Counted from the stretch's first letter, positions 45,629-57,401 are shown. The stretch: DNA of 64,000 bases from Arthrobacter sp. P2b (GCF_900168295.1 NZ_FVZL01000001.1:892134-956133), one strand, 5' to 3'. The notes: a model not told the origin generated them from the letters alone. Made by a program: numbers and translations.

Positions 45629-45653
45629 ATTCGTGAACAATTTGTGAACGAAT
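45629..45653. promoter_or_regulatory. Dyad between the LysR and EamA genes
   Basis: Imperfect inverted repeat with outer arms ATTCGT and ACGAAT and inner ACAA/TTGT; it also holds two direct GTGAAC copies. It lies in the AT-rich gap between the divergent genes, a typical LysR-box position. Confidence 0.45.
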
Positions 45654-45695
45654 ATCACGTGGACGAGGACAGTGCGGGGACGGTCTACTGAACGC

Positions 45696-46619
45696 ATGGA
45701 ATTTTCTCAACACCACGGCAACCGCATACGGAGCGGGACAGCAATGGCGGGGGCTGCCATGTGCTGCGTCCAGCTTGGCCTTGCCGCCTCAGTGGGCCTG
45801 ACGGACAAACTTGGTCCCGAAGGAGTCTCCTGGCTGCGCCTTGCCTGGGCCGCCGTCATTCTGGTCGCTTTCACCCGTCCCTGGCGGTCGCGGATCAGCC
45901 GGACCGGCCTGGCGACATGCATCCTCCTGGGCCTCGCCACCGCGGCCATGACCCTGATGTTCATGGCCGCTGCGATGCGTATTCCGCTGGGCACGGCAGC
46001 AGCGTTGGAGTTCCTGGGCCCCCTGTCGGTCGCCGTCATCCGGGGGCGCCGTGCAGGACGGTGGTGGGCCCTGGTGGCAGCAGCCGGATTGGCAGCTTTG
46101 ACAGAGCCATGGCATGGCCGCATCGATCCTGTCGGGGTTCTCCTGGCATTGGGGGCGGCGGCCTGCTGGGCGGCCTACATCCTGCTGACGCAGCGTGCCG
46201 GTGACGAGGTGAACGGCCTGCAGGCGCTGGCAGTGTCCATACCTGTTGCCGCGGCTGCCACAACGGTGGTGGCGGGACCGGCGGTCTTCGCACACCTCGA
46301 CTGGCAGCTGCTGCTCGCCGGAGCAGGCCTGGCCCTGCTGATGCCGGTGATCCCCTTCAGCCTCGAGCTGCTGGCCCTGCGCCGCCTGAAGGCTTCGGCT
46401 TTCGGGACGCTGATGAGCCTGGAACCGGCCATCGCAGTGGTGATCGGGTTCGCCGTCCTGGGGCAGGTTCCCGGCCTCAGCGCCGTCCTGGGCATCGTAT
46501 TGGTTGTGGCGGCAGGCATTGGGGTGACGCTTCAGGCCGGCCGGGAGCGGGCGACGGCTCCCGCAGGTCAGCCCGACGGCGGCCCGCAGGCGGCGGAGGC
46601 GCCTGCCGTCCGTTCCTGA
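45696..46619 (+). CDS. EamA/DMT-family transporter, probable amino acid or metabolite exporter
   Basis: Membrane protein of 307 aa from ATG 45696 (MEFSQHHGNR) with about ten helices in two EamA repeats. Segments GPEGVSWLRLAWAAVILVAF and AFGTLMSLEPAIAVVIGFAVL are typical of the RhtA-like branch that exports threonine or homoserine. Substrate is not defined by sequence. The paired LysR gene suggests substrate-induced expression. Confidence 0.85.
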   Translation: MEFSQHHGNRIRSGTAMAGAAMCCVQLGLAASVGLTDKLGPEGVSWLRLAWAAVILVAFTRPWRSRISRTGLATCILLGLATAAMTLMFMAAAMRIPLGTAAALEFLGPLSVAVIRGRRAGRWWALVAAAGLAALTEPWHGRIDPVGVLLALGAAACWAAYILLTQRAGDEVNGLQALAVSIPVAAAATTVVAGPAVFAHLDWQLLLAGAGLALLMPVIPFSLELLALRRLKASAFGTLMSLEPAIAVVIGFAVLGQVPGLSAVLGIVLVVAAGIGVTLQAGRERATAPAGQPDGGPQAAEAPAVRS

Positions 46620-46697
46620 CAACAGGACGGATGCGCCAACAAAACAAGACGGACCTGCCAACAGACGTTCCCACAACAAGCTATTCCCTAGAAACCC

Positions 46698-46740
46698 AAA
46701 AGAGGCGGTGCCCCGGGTAAACCGGGGCACCGCCTCTTTT
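46698..46740. terminator. Bidirectional terminator between the EamA gene and icd
   Basis: Perfect 19-bp arms AAAAGAGGCGGTGCCCCGG (46698-46716) and CCGGGGCACCGCCTCTTTT (46722-46740) with a 5-base loop. The A and T ends give T tracts on both strands for the convergent genes. Confidence 0.93.
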
Positions 46741-46769
46741 AATGCTCAACTGCCGCAGCAGCGGATCAC

Positions 46770-49321
<2,552 letters not shown>

Positions 49322-50272
49322 ATGACACGCACCAGGTCCTTGGCCACCGGCCTTTTGAGCCTTTCAACAGCGGCCGCTCTGGTACTTGGCTCAGCCGGCG
49401 GAGCCACCGCCGCACCGGCCGCTTCCGAAGACAAGAAGGATCCGTCGGTCGCCAGCATCGCCGTCGAAGGCCGCGGGGCAGCCGACTATTGGACCGCCGA
49501 CAAAATGAAGAGTGCCATCCCCGGTGACGTCCTGGCTGGCAAAGCGCTGGAACGCGGCAACCACTCAAAGGCCCCAACGATGGAGAAGGGAAAACCCGCC
49601 GCCACTAAGGGCAGCGGCAAGGGTGAACCACAGATAGTGAGCCACGTAGGCAAGATCTTCTTCACCATGGGAACCTCCGATTACGTCTGCTCCGGCAATG
49701 CCGTCCAGTCCATCAACCGGAGTACAGTCGCGACCGCTGGCCACTGCGCCGTTGGCGGGCCGGGCCAGGAGGCCGAGAACTTCGCCTTTGTCCCTGCCTA
49801 CGACAACGGCGCGACTCCTTATGGCACGTGGACGGCCCGTAACCTCTACACACCCATTGAGTGGAGCACCAGCGGCAACATCTCCTTCGACACGGCATTT
49901 GCGGTGATGAACACGGACGAAACCGGCAGATTCCTCACCGACGTAGTAGGCGGTTCCGAGGTTGCGTTCAACCAGCCCCGGGGCCTTTTCTACACGTCCT
50001 ACGGCTACCCCGCTGATAAGCAGTTCAACGGCCTGACGCTCGAGAGCTGCGCGGGCACAGCCACCGCAGACACCACCAATAACTTCAATACGCAGGGCAT
50101 TCCCTGCAACATGAACGGCGGCGCGTCCGGCGGCCCGTGGCTGACCGTCAGCGGCACTGAGCAGGTGCAGAACTCCGTCAACAGCTACGGCTATAGCGGC
50201 TCCAAGGTCATGTACGGCCCCTACTGGGGCCCCGAAATCGAGGCGACCTACAACCTTGCGCAATTCTCCTAG
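49322..50272 (+). CDS. Secreted trypsin-like serine protease
   Basis: Extracellular peptidase of 316 aa from ATG 49322. Signal peptide MTRTRSLATGLL to about ATAAPAA is followed by a propeptide-like region with DYWTADKMKSAIPGDVLAG. The catalytic triad is His141 (TAGHC), Asp190 (SFDTAF) and Ser269 (GGASGGPW); four cysteines (123, 142, 243, 262) could form two disulfides. It is related to V8/glutamyl endopeptidase-like secreted proteases. Specificity is unknown. A short ORF with a similar YWT motif overlaps its 3' end. Confidence 0.88.
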   Translation: MTRTRSLATGLLSLSTAAALVLGSAGGATAAPAASEDKKDPSVASIAVEGRGAADYWTADKMKSAIPGDVLAGKALERGNHSKAPTMEKGKPAATKGSGKGEPQIVSHVGKIFFTMGTSDYVCSGNAVQSINRSTVATAGHCAVGGPGQEAENFAFVPAYDNGATPYGTWTARNLYTPIEWSTSGNISFDTAFAVMNTDETGRFLTDVVGGSEVAFNQPRGLFYTSYGYPADKQFNGLTLESCAGTATADTTNNFNTQGIPCNMNGGASGGPWLTVSGTEQVQNSVNSYGYSGSKVMYGPYWGPEIEATYNLAQFS

Positions 50273-50414
50273 CAACGACCAACCGGATCCGGAGCCGGTC
50301 AGCCGTATCGATGTTCCCCAGACTCACGAGGAGATCCTCGAGTACTGGACGGAGCAGCGGATGGCGGAAGCTAAGCCCCGGGAGATCCGTCTGCCGCCGG
50401 AGGCTGAACCCTAG
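50256..50414 (+). CDS. Possible 52-residue protein with protease propeptide-like motif
   Basis: Open frame overlapping the protease end, from TTG 50256 to TAG 50414. It includes the stretch ILEYWTEQRMAEAKPREIRL, which mirrors the protease's own DYWTADKMKSAIPGDVLAG. Charged, soluble and without a signal peptide. The start is uncertain and no good ribosome-binding site is seen. It could be a small separate protein acting on the protease, or the remnant of a second protease gene. A terminator follows at 50449. Confidence 0.5.
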   Translation: MRNSPSNDQPDPEPVSRIDVPQTHEEILEYWTEQRMAEAKPREIRLPPEAEP

Positions 50415-50448
50415 GCACGCATCCGGCCAAGGCTAACCCTGCACAACA

Positions 50449-50489
50449 ACGACGGCGCCTGTCCCCTTCGCGGGGACAGGCGCCGTCGT
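50449..50489. terminator. Terminator between the protease locus and purH
   Basis: Perfect 18-bp arms ACGACGGCGCCTGTCCCC (50449-50466) and GGGGACAGGCGCCGTCGT (50472-50489) with a 5-base loop. It can end both convergent transcripts. Confidence 0.85.
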
Positions 50490-50579
50490 CGTATGTTCCA
50501 ATCGACTGCTCCGTACCGGCCCTTTCCGGAAGCGAAAACGACCGTTACGGAGCAATCGGTGGGGCCAGATCGGTGGGGA

Positions 50580-52265
50580 TTAGTGGAAGAAGTGGCGGGA
50601 GCCGGTGAAGTACATCGTCACGCCGGCGGCGTTCGCTGCCGCGATCACTTCCTCGTCCCGCACGGAACCGCCGGGCTGCACCACGGCGCGGACACCGGCG
50701 TCGATGAGGATCTGCAGGCCGTCAGCGAACGGGAAGAAGGCGTCGGAGGCAGCAACGGCGCCGCGGGCCCGCTGCGGCGCACCGCTCGCATCGGTGTTGG
50801 AGGCACCGCCTGCCCCTTCGACGTCGGACTCCACCTTCACGCCAAGCGTGTTGGCCCGCTCCACGGCAAGGCGGCAGGAATCCAGGCGGTTGACCTGGCC
50901 CATGCCGATGCCGACGGCGGCACCGTCAGCGGCGAGGAGGATGGCGTTGGACTTTGCTGCGCGGCAGGCTGTCCAGGCGAAGGCCAGGTCCGCGAGGGTC
51001 TTTTCGTCAGCGGGGTCACCTGCGGCGAGGATCCAGTTGGCGGGGTTGTCGCCGTCGGCGTCCACCTTGTCGCTGACCTGGACCAGCATGCCGCCGGAGA
51101 CCTGGCGCATTTCGGCCGGGTAGCGGCCGTAGCCCTCGGGGAGCGCGAGCAGGCGGATGTTCTTCTTCTTCGAGAGGATCTCCACGGCTTCCGGCTCGAA
51201 GCCGGGCGCGATGACCACCTCGGTGAAGATGTCCTTGACGGTGTTCGCCATCCCGGCGGTCACGGTGCGGTTGGCTGCGATGACACCGCCGAAGGCAGAG
51301 ACAGGATCGCACGCGTGCGCCTTGGCGTGTGCGTCGGCGATGGGGTCGGCGGCGTCCGCGGACCCTACCGCTACGCCGCACGGGTTGGCGTGCTTGATGA
51401 TGGCCACTGCGGGTTCATCGAAATCGTAGGCGGCCCGGAGTGCGGCGTCGGCGTCCACGAAGTTGTTGTAGCTCATGGCCTTGCCGTGCAGCTGGTCAGC
51501 CTGGGCGATGCCCACCGGTGCAGCCTTGTCCACGTACAGCGCGGCCTGCTGGTGCGGGTTCTCGCCGTAGCGCAGGACCTCTGAGCGCTCCAGCGAAACG
51601 CCGGCGTAGGCAGGCCAGTCGATGACGCCGTCGCCGTCCTCATCAAGGAACTGGCTGGCCGTCCAGGTGGCCACGGCATTGTCATAGGACGCCGTGTGCG
51701 CGAAGGCTTTTGCCGCCAGGCGGCGGCGGGTCTTCAGGTCGAAGCCGCCCGCTGCGGCCGCCTCCACCACCTGGGCGTAAAAGGAGGGGTCAACCACGAT
51801 GGCGACGGCGGCGTGGTTCTTCGCGGCGGACCGCACCATGGCGGGGCCTCCGATGTCGATCTGCTCCACCACGTCGTCCTGCGCCGCGCCGGACTTGACC
51901 GTCTCAACGAATGGGTAGAGGTTCACCACCACCAGGTCGAAGGGTTCAATCTCCATGCTGGTGAGCGTTTCCATGTGCGCCGCCACGCGGCGGTCGGCCA
52001 GGATGCCGCCGTGGACCCGCGGGTGCAGGGTCTTGACGCGCCCGTCCAGCATCTCCGGCGAACCGGTGACTTCCTCGACCTCCTGGACGGGGATGCCGGC
52101 GGCGGCGATCTTCTTGGCCGTGGAGCCGGTGGACACCAGCTTGACCCCAGCTGAGTGCAGGCCCTGGGCGAGCTCCTCCAGACCGGTCTTGTCGTAAACC
52201 GAGATCAGCGCCCGGCGGATGGGAACACGGTCAATGGATACGCGCTCATGCTGCGTGAAGCTCAC
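50580..52265 (-). CDS. purH: AICAR formyltransferase / IMP cyclohydrolase
   Basis: Bifunctional enzyme for the last two steps of IMP synthesis, 561 aa. The N-terminal MGS-like cyclohydrolase domain has [18 protein letters not shown] and [19 protein letters not shown]. The transformylase domain has [14 protein letters not shown] and [12 protein letters not shown] with the catalytic Lys-His. GTG 52265 is preceded by GGAG. It uses 10-formyl-THF, linking it to folD and purU in this window. purN, commonly its neighbour, is about 2.6 kb upstream beyond an interposed segment. Confidence 0.97.
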   Translation of the reverse strand: MSFTQHERVSIDRVPIRRALISVYDKTGLEELAQGLHSAGVKLVSTGSTAKKIAAAGIPVQEVEEVTGSPEMLDGRVKTLHPRVHGGILADRRVAAHMETLTSMEIEPFDLVVVNLYPFVETVKSGAAQDDVVEQIDIGGPAMVRSAAKNHAAVAIVVDPSFYAQVVEAAAAGGFDLKTRRRLAAKAFAHTASYDNAVATWTASQFLDEDGDGVIDWPAYAGVSLERSEVLRYGENPHQQAALYVDKAAPVGIAQADQLHGKAMSYNNFVDADAALRAAYDFDEPAVAIIKHANPCGVAVGSADAADPIADAHAKAHACDPVSAFGGVIAANRTVTAGMANTVKDIFTEVVIAPGFEPEAVEILSKKKNIRLLALPEGYGRYPAEMRQVSGGMLVQVSDKVDADGDNPANWILAAGDPADEKTLADLAFAWTACRAAKSNAILLAADGAAVGIGMGQVNRLDSCRLAVERANTLGVKVESDVEGAGGASNTDASGAPQRARGAVAASDAFFPFADGLQILIDAGVRAVVQPGGSVRDEEVIAAANAAGVTMYFTGSRHFFH

Positions 52266-52407
52266 AAATGTCTCCGTCTTATATCGCGGAACAGTGCCGC
52301 GGTTGGTGGGGATAGGCCCAGTTTATCGCGAAGCGCAGGTTGCCCCGCGTGTCAGCCGGAGTGTGAACGCCGGTGGGCGGGGCTAGAGTTTTTCACAGGA
52401 GGCTGCG

Positions 52408-53760
52408 ATGAATACTTACACCACTGTGCCGAGCGGCGAACAGGTGGTCCAGGAACTGCCATGGCGATGGAAAGTCCAGGGCCGGATCTTTCTGATCGGC
52501 GGCCTGGGCTTTATGTTCGATGCCTGGGATGTAACGCTGAACGGCATCCTCATCCCGCTGCTCTCCACCCACTGGGCGTTGACTCCGGGCGAGGTGGCGT
52601 GGGTGGGCACGTCCAACCTCATCGGGATGGCCCTCGGCGCCTTCGTCTGGGGAACCATCGCCGACACCATCGGACGCAAAAAGGCGTTCACCGCCACGTT
52701 GCTGATATTTTCCCTCTTCACCGTCTTCGGGGCCTTCTCCCCCGACTTCATGTGGTTCTGCGTGTTCCGGTTCATGGCCGGCTTCGGCCTGGGCGGATGC
52801 ATTCCGGTGGACTATGCGCTGGTGGGTGAATTCACGCCCCGGAAGCAACGCGGCAAGGTTCTCACTGCCATGGACGGCTGGTGGCCCATTGGCGCGGCGC
52901 TGGCAGGTTTCGTCTCCGCCGGCCTGGTTGCCCTGTACGGCGACTGGCGGCTGACCATGCTGGTGATGGTGCTGCCCGCACTGCTGGTGTTCTGGGTCCG
53001 GCGGAGCGTGCCGGAGTCTCCACTGTTCCTGATCCGCAAGGGCCGGCGCGAGGAAGCGGCCAAGGTGATTGACGGCCTGGTGGCCGCCACCGGAGCGGAA
53101 GCCCGCGCGTACAGCCTGCCGGACGCCCAGGACGTGCCCCGCCTTTCGGCCGGCAGCGCCTGGACCCAGTTGCGTTCCGTGTGGCAGTTCAACTGGAAGA
53201 TCACGGCCGCGGCCTGGGCCCTGTTCTTCAGCATCCTGCTGGTCTACTACCTGTCACTGACGTGGATGCCGCGCATCCTGATCGGCGCCGGGTTCGCCGA
53301 GTACAAGGCATTCGTCACCACCGCGTCCATGGCCGCCGTCGGACTGCTCGGTGTGATCGTGGCCGCCCTCCTGGTGGAGCGGGTGGGCCGCAAATGGATC
53401 CTGGCCATCACCGGTCCCCTGTCCGCGCTGACCCTGGTGATCGTCGCCTTCGTGGTGGACATCCCCACGGCAGCGGTGTTCTGGCTGCTGGTGTTCGGCT
53501 TCGTGGTCCAGGTGGCCATCCCGGTGCTCTACGCCTATGTGTCCGAGCTCTACCCCACCGAGCTGCGGGGCACCGGCTTCGGCTGGGCGTCCACCTTCTC
53601 GCGGCTGGGTGCAGGATTCGGCCCGCTCATCTTCGCGGACTACTTCTGGCCGGAACTGGGCCTGGCCACGTCCTTCGCCCTGGCCGGCGGACTGGTCCTG
53701 CTGGCGGTCCTGTGGATGGCGTTCTTCTCCCCCGAAACCAAACAGCGCCGCCTCGAGTAG
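52408..53760 (+). CDS. MFS transporter (metabolite:H+ symporter type)
   Basis: Twelve-helix major facilitator of 450 aa. Signature segments are GTIADTIGRKKAFTATL (loop 2-3), FMAGFGLGGCIPVDYALVGE and, in the second half, LVERVGRKWILAITG and ELYPTELRGTGFGWAST. These match the sugar/aromatic-acid symporter branch; substrate is unknown. It lies on the strand opposite to purH and purN, between them. Palindromic element copy 3 starts 11 bp after its stop. Confidence 0.88.
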   Translation: MNTYTTVPSGEQVVQELPWRWKVQGRIFLIGGLGFMFDAWDVTLNGILIPLLSTHWALTPGEVAWVGTSNLIGMALGAFVWGTIADTIGRKKAFTATLLIFSLFTVFGAFSPDFMWFCVFRFMAGFGLGGCIPVDYALVGEFTPRKQRGKVLTAMDGWWPIGAALAGFVSAGLVALYGDWRLTMLVMVLPALLVFWVRRSVPESPLFLIRKGRREEAAKVIDGLVAATGAEARAYSLPDAQDVPRLSAGSAWTQLRSVWQFNWKITAAAWALFFSILLVYYLSLTWMPRILIGAGFAEYKAFVTTASMAAVGLLGVIVAALLVERVGRKWILAITGPLSALTLVIVAFVVDIPTAAVFWLLVFGFVVQVAIPVLYAYVSELYPTELRGTGFGWASTFSRLGAGFGPLIFADYFWPELGLATSFALAGGLVLLAVLWMAFFSPETKQRRLE

Positions 53761-53770
53761 CCCCCGCCCC

Positions 53771-53840
53771 TTCCCAACTAGGTAGCGCCAACTGTCGTTT
53801 TGGAGCCCCATTACGACACTTCGCGCTACCTAGTTGGGAA
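53771..53840. repeat. Palindromic element, copy 3
   Basis: 70-bp inverted repeat with perfect 18-bp arms TTCCCAACTAGGTAGCGC (53771-53788) and GCGCTACCTAGTTGGGAA (53823-53840). It sits between convergent genes, and its right arm encodes the final residues (PTR) and TAG of the PD-(D/E)XK-like protein. Confidence 0.95.
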
Positions 53841-54764
53841 CCAGCCCCGGGAAAGTAGGGCCTGCCGCACCTTGCCCACGGCCGTCCGCGCATCGTTTTC
53901 CATATGCAGCTTTGAGATGCGGACCAGCAACCAGCCAGCGCGGCAGTAGTCCTCCTCGCGGGTTATGTCCCGCACGATTCGGCCGGGGTCCGAGTGCACC
54001 TCACCGTCGTACTCCACAGCCACCTTCTGTTGCGGGTAGCTCATGTCAGGTTGGCGTACGACGCCGGGCCTCAAGGCGGTAGGTACGTTCAGTTCCGGTT
54101 CGGGCAGTCCGCTGTCCCTTATGGCAAGCCGCAGACGCGTTTCGGGCGCAGAGTCCGAGCCGACTTTTGCCTGCTCCAGAGCGAGCCGGGCTTTCCTGAT
54201 GCCCGGCGTGCCTTTGTGCCGGTCCAGCATGTCCTCCAGAACCTCAAGGGTTGCGAAGGGGTCCGAGCGGCCCTCCAAGTCCGGCCGCGGGATACGCAGG
54301 AGGTGGTCAGCCACAACTGTCAGCTCATTGATGCTCATCAACCGGGAGCAGTCGAGCCATGTCCTGGCCCGGGTTGTGATCAGCAGCCCATGCAGTGTAG
54401 TGATTTCATCGGCAAAGAACTGGCCTCGATGCCCCTTCACGCCGGGCCGGCGCATGATCGCCACGGAGTCAGGGCGGGAGACGTGGAGCAGCGGGACGTC
54501 TGTTCCCGGCATGTATCCAGGAAACTGCCACAACAGGAATGCGGAGGCGTGGGAGGCGGCAGCAAGATCCGTCACCAGGGTGTACGGGCGGATTTGTGGC
54601 CCAAGGTCGGAGGTATCGGTCGCCTCGGGCACCCGGACTCCGCGGCTGGGCCGCTGCAGCCCTTGGTGACGGAGCCTCCGCTGGCTGATGCCGGCGTCGG
54701 CCGCTTCCTGCAGAGTGAATGGAAGCGAAGCCAAGGGTTCGGGAAGAGGGGCTGGAACCTTCAT
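53826..54764 (-). CDS. Protein with C-terminal Vsr/DUF559-like PD-(D/E)XK domain
   Basis: Protein of 312 aa from ATG 54764 (MKVPAPLPEPLASLPF); TTG 54791 is also in frame. The N-terminus has a helix-turn-helix-like segment (TLQEAADAGISQRRLRHQG), as in AbiEi-like proteins of actinobacteria. The C-terminus resembles a Vsr-like nuclease: RQPDMSYPQQKVAVEYDGEVH, then RDITREEDYCRAGWLLVRISK. Function is unknown. A sample at 54301-54420 is 66/120 G+C, lower than neighbouring purN. The gene is bracketed by two palindromic elements, one of which provides its stop codon. Confidence 0.75.
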   Translation of the reverse strand: MKVPAPLPEPLASLPFTLQEAADAGISQRRLRHQGLQRPSRGVRVPEATDTSDLGPQIRPYTLVTDLAAASHASAFLLWQFPGYMPGTDVPLLHVSRPDSVAIMRRPGVKGHRGQFFADEITTLHGLLITTRARTWLDCSRLMSINELTVVADHLLRIPRPDLEGRSDPFATLEVLEDMLDRHKGTPGIRKARLALEQAKVGSDSAPETRLRLAIRDSGLPEPELNVPTALRPGVVRQPDMSYPQQKVAVEYDGEVHSDPGRIVRDITREEDYCRAGWLLVRISKLHMENDARTAVGKVRQALLSRGWFPTR

Positions 54765-54829
54765 GAACCCATCGTTACAGCCGAGAGCCAACGCTACGGC
54801 GGTTATCCACAGGTAGGCCCCGGTCTGCT

Positions 54830-54891
54830 CAACTAGGTAGCGCTAACTGCCGTTTTGAGGGGTCAAAACGGCAGTTAGCGCTACCTAGTTG
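54830..54891. repeat. Palindromic element, copy 4 (perfect)
   Basis: Perfect inverted repeat: 29-bp arms (54830-54858 and 54863-54891) starting CAACTAGGTAGCGCTAACTG, with loop GGGG. It begins 6 bp beyond the purN stop and lies upstream of the PD-(D/E)XK-like gene. Confidence 0.97.
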
Positions 54892-54896
54892 GGAGG

Positions 54897-55469
54897 CTAG
54901 GAGGCAGGGCTGGCGGCGAGGCTTGCCAGGGTGGATACCAGCAGCCGGCGTTCCACCACCTTGATGCGCTCGTGGAGGGTTTCCTCGGTGTCGCCGTCCT
55001 CGATGGTGACGGCTTCCTGGGCGATGATGGGACCGGTGTCCACACCGGCGTCGGCCCAGTGCACCGTGCAGCCTGTGACCTTCACCCCATACGCCATGGC
55101 ATCCCGCACGCCGTGGGCTCCCGGGAAGGCGGGGAGCAACGCCGGGTGGGTGTTGAGGTACCGGCCATGGAAGGTGTCGATAAATTCTGCGCTGACGATC
55201 CGCATAAAGCCCGAGGAGACCACAACGTCCGGGGCGTAGGAGGCCACCCGCGCGGTAAGCGCGGCATCCCATTCGTCCCGGGTGGGGAACGAGTTGAAGT
55301 TGACCACGAACGTCTCCAGCCCGGCTTCGGAGGAACGCTCGACGCCGTACGTCCCCTCGCGGTCCGCGCCCACGGCAGCGATCTCGACGTCGAGCTCCCC
55401 TGCCTTGACCGCGTCGATGACTGCCTGGAGGTTGGACCCGGTTCCGGAAACGAGGACTACGATGCGCAT
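54897..55469 (-). CDS. purN: Phosphoribosylglycinamide formyltransferase
   Basis: Adds a formyl group from 10-formyl-THF to GAR in purine synthesis, 190 aa. The N-terminal IVVLVSGTGSNLQAVIDAV and the catalytic run GRYLNTHPALLPAFPGAHG followed by GCTVHWADAGVDTGPIIAQ are diagnostic. ATG 55469 diverges from the small membrane protein gene. A palindromic element lies right after its stop. Confidence 0.96.
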   Translation of the reverse strand: MRIVVLVSGTGSNLQAVIDAVKAGELDVEIAAVGADREGTYGVERSSEAGLETFVVNFNSFPTRDEWDAALTARVASYAPDVVVSSGFMRIVSAEFIDTFHGRYLNTHPALLPAFPGAHGVRDAMAYGVKVTGCTVHWADAGVDTGPIIAQEAVTIEDGDTEETLHERIKVVERRLLVSTLASLAASPAS

Positions 55470-55508
55470 TGGTCTAGCTTATGGGCACGCTCGCGTAGGC
55501 TGGAAAAC

Positions 55509-55940
55509 ATGAACAGCACCCCGGAACCGGCGCAGCAGCAGCGGACCAAACCTCCGCTCAGCGAAGCAGCGAAAGCCTCGCTCGCCCGGACCCACACCCT
55601 GTTCCGGATGTTCGTCGTTTCGGTTCTTGGCGCGTTCTTCGTCTACCAGCTCGACGTCAACTACCTCTGGCTGACAACCATCCTCACCGTCGCCAGCCTG
55701 GTCTTGGGCGTACTCCTGCTGGTCCGCTCGGCACGCTTGAGGGAGTCCAGGCTGGTCCTCATCGGCACCATCTCGGGCCTGGTGGTCTCCGCGATCCTGG
55801 TGCTGCTGATTGTGGTGACGGCGGTGTTCTTCGACGAAGTGCGCACCTACCAGGAATGCGTTGGCCGGGCCCTCACGGACCAGGCCCAGTCCGCATGCCG
55901 GGTGCAGCTGGAACGTTCACTGCCCACCCAGCTCCCGTAG
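55509..55940 (+). CDS. Small membrane protein, function unknown
   Basis: Protein of 143 aa from ATG 55509 with three probable helices (MFVVSVLGAFFVYQL, YLWLTTILTVASLVLGVLLL and LIGTISGLVVSAILVLLIVV) and a short soluble tail with two cysteines (YQECVGRAL, SACRVQLE). I do not recognise the family. It is divergent from purN and convergent with the DUF6350 gene. Confidence 0.75.
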   Translation: MNSTPEPAQQQRTKPPLSEAAKASLARTHTLFRMFVVSVLGAFFVYQLDVNYLWLTTILTVASLVLGVLLLVRSARLRESRLVLIGTISGLVVSAILVLLIVVTAVFFDEVRTYQECVGRALTDQAQSACRVQLERSLPTQLP

Positions 55941-55966
55941 GACAGCAGGGGAAACGGCGCAGCAAT

Positions 55967-57355
55967 TTAGCGGACCAGGTCCGCCGCGTCCTCTACGTTG
56001 ACAGCCCGCTCGCGCTCCAGCCATGGGCCGGCCGCGTAACCGATAACGACGCCGGCACCCACCTCCGCCGCCACCCAGACTCCCGTCCAGAAGGGGTCAG
56101 GACCAATGGCCGTCAGGCGTCCAATCCCGGCCGAGCCCCCGGCCAGCCACGCGAGCGCTACGGTCAGCAGTCCCGCGGCCAGTCCTGTCAGCGCCCCCAG
56201 CACCAATGTGGATGCCGTTGCCGTGAACCAGCGTGCCCGGATTTTGATGGACAGCCATTCGTCGAAATGATTCTCGCCTTCGCGCAGGAACCACCAGCCG
56301 GCCAAAACACCGGCCAGCACGGGGACCACCAGGGCAACGAAGGCGTAGTCCAGCGGCCCGCTGGGGATCGCCGCCAGCACGGGAATGGAGGGCAGCGGCC
56401 CGACGGCGGTGCCCAGCGGACTCACCTGGGAACCGACGCCCACGGCAAAGCCTGAGCCCGATATCCAGGCGAGGGCGAAAACCACCAGGTTGGGCAGGTA
56501 GCCGAGCTGTGCAACGGTGAGGGCGGCACCTCCGACAGCGCCGGCGTCGAGCGCTTCATAGACGGCAACCACAAGGTTCCAGTGGATGAACAGGTCCACC
56601 GCCAGCAGCGCCGAGGCAAGCGCAAGGGCAGACACGATGGCCACAAAACCTGCCTTCGCCGCCGACGCAAGGTAGGAGCCCGCCCAGCGTGAGTGCTGGC
56701 TGGTCCGCGAAATCCAGTCCACGGCGTCGACGCCGATGAGCCGGCTCCAGGACCCGGCCTCGCGGCGGGCACCGACCACCATTCCCAGGGCGTAGGGAAC
56801 CAGGGGAACCAGCAGGGCGTATCCCAGGTTGATCGCGACGTCGGCGGTGCGGCAGATGAAACCGGTGGCCGCACCAAAGGCTGCATACACCACCCACGAT
56901 CCCAGCAGGGCTTGCCAGAGCTGATCAGTATACGAGGCGCGCGCCAGACGCCGTCCGGCGCGCCAGGCCAGGAGGAACGGTATAAGTGTCAGGCCCAGCG
57001 GTATGAGCGTCAGGAATTTACCGTCCGCCTGGGCGGCTGTGCCGGATCCTGCGGCGGTGAGCTCAAGCGGTACCCCGTGAACCAGCAGCCAGGACTGGCC
57101 GGCCAGCCGCGCGAGGACGTCGAACTGCGCGTTCTGGAAGCCCGCGGTGGCCCAGACGGCAATGATCGGAACCATCACCACCAGGGCGGAAATGAACGCT
57201 GCCTGGGCCGTTTCGAGGGCACCCTGCAGCCATAGGGGCATGGGAAGGCCACGGTCTCCGGTCTGATCAGCGCGCAGTTTCATCGTGTTCCATGGTGTCA
57301 CGCCCGGACCTGCCTGCCCGGAAGCGACAGGCTCCGCGCCCGTCTCGAAACTCAC
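55967..57355 (-). CDS. DUF6350-like polytopic membrane protein
   Basis: Hydrophobic protein of 462 aa, with about ten helices, start GTG 57355. It matches the actinobacterial DUF6350 family (related to cell-division protein PerM) by size, composition and its common place beside purN. Segments include LPLLTLIPFLLAW-type helices and a late FDEWLSIKIRARW loop. Biochemical function is unknown. The reading frame ends at 55967. Confidence 0.7.
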   Translation of the reverse strand: MSFETGAEPVASGQAGPGVTPWNTMKLRADQTGDRGLPMPLWLQGALETAQAAFISALVVMVPIIAVWATAGFQNAQFDVLARLAGQSWLLVHGVPLELTAAGSGTAAQADGKFLTLIPLGLTLIPFLLAWRAGRRLARASYTDQLWQALLGSWVVYAAFGAATGFICRTADVAINLGYALLVPLVPYALGMVVGARREAGSWSRLIGVDAVDWISRTSQHSRWAGSYLASAAKAGFVAIVSALALASALLAVDLFIHWNLVVAVYEALDAGAVGGAALTVAQLGYLPNLVVFALAWISGSGFAVGVGSQVSPLGTAVGPLPSIPVLAAIPSGPLDYAFVALVVPVLAGVLAGWWFLREGENHFDEWLSIKIRARWFTATASTLVLGALTGLAAGLLTVALAWLAGGSAGIGRLTAIGPDPFWTGVWVAAEVGAGVVIGYAAGPWLERERAVNVEDAADLVR

Positions 57356-57401
57356 TTAAGGCCAACTGTCACGGAGCTTTTTTGAAAGGTCCGCCGTAAA
57401 A

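Noticed and set aside
53771-54891. Insertion sequence or transposon carrying the PD-(D/E)XK-like gene
   Set aside because: No target-site duplication or transposase motif is visible. The flanking palindromes also occur alone elsewhere, so a classical IS is not supported.
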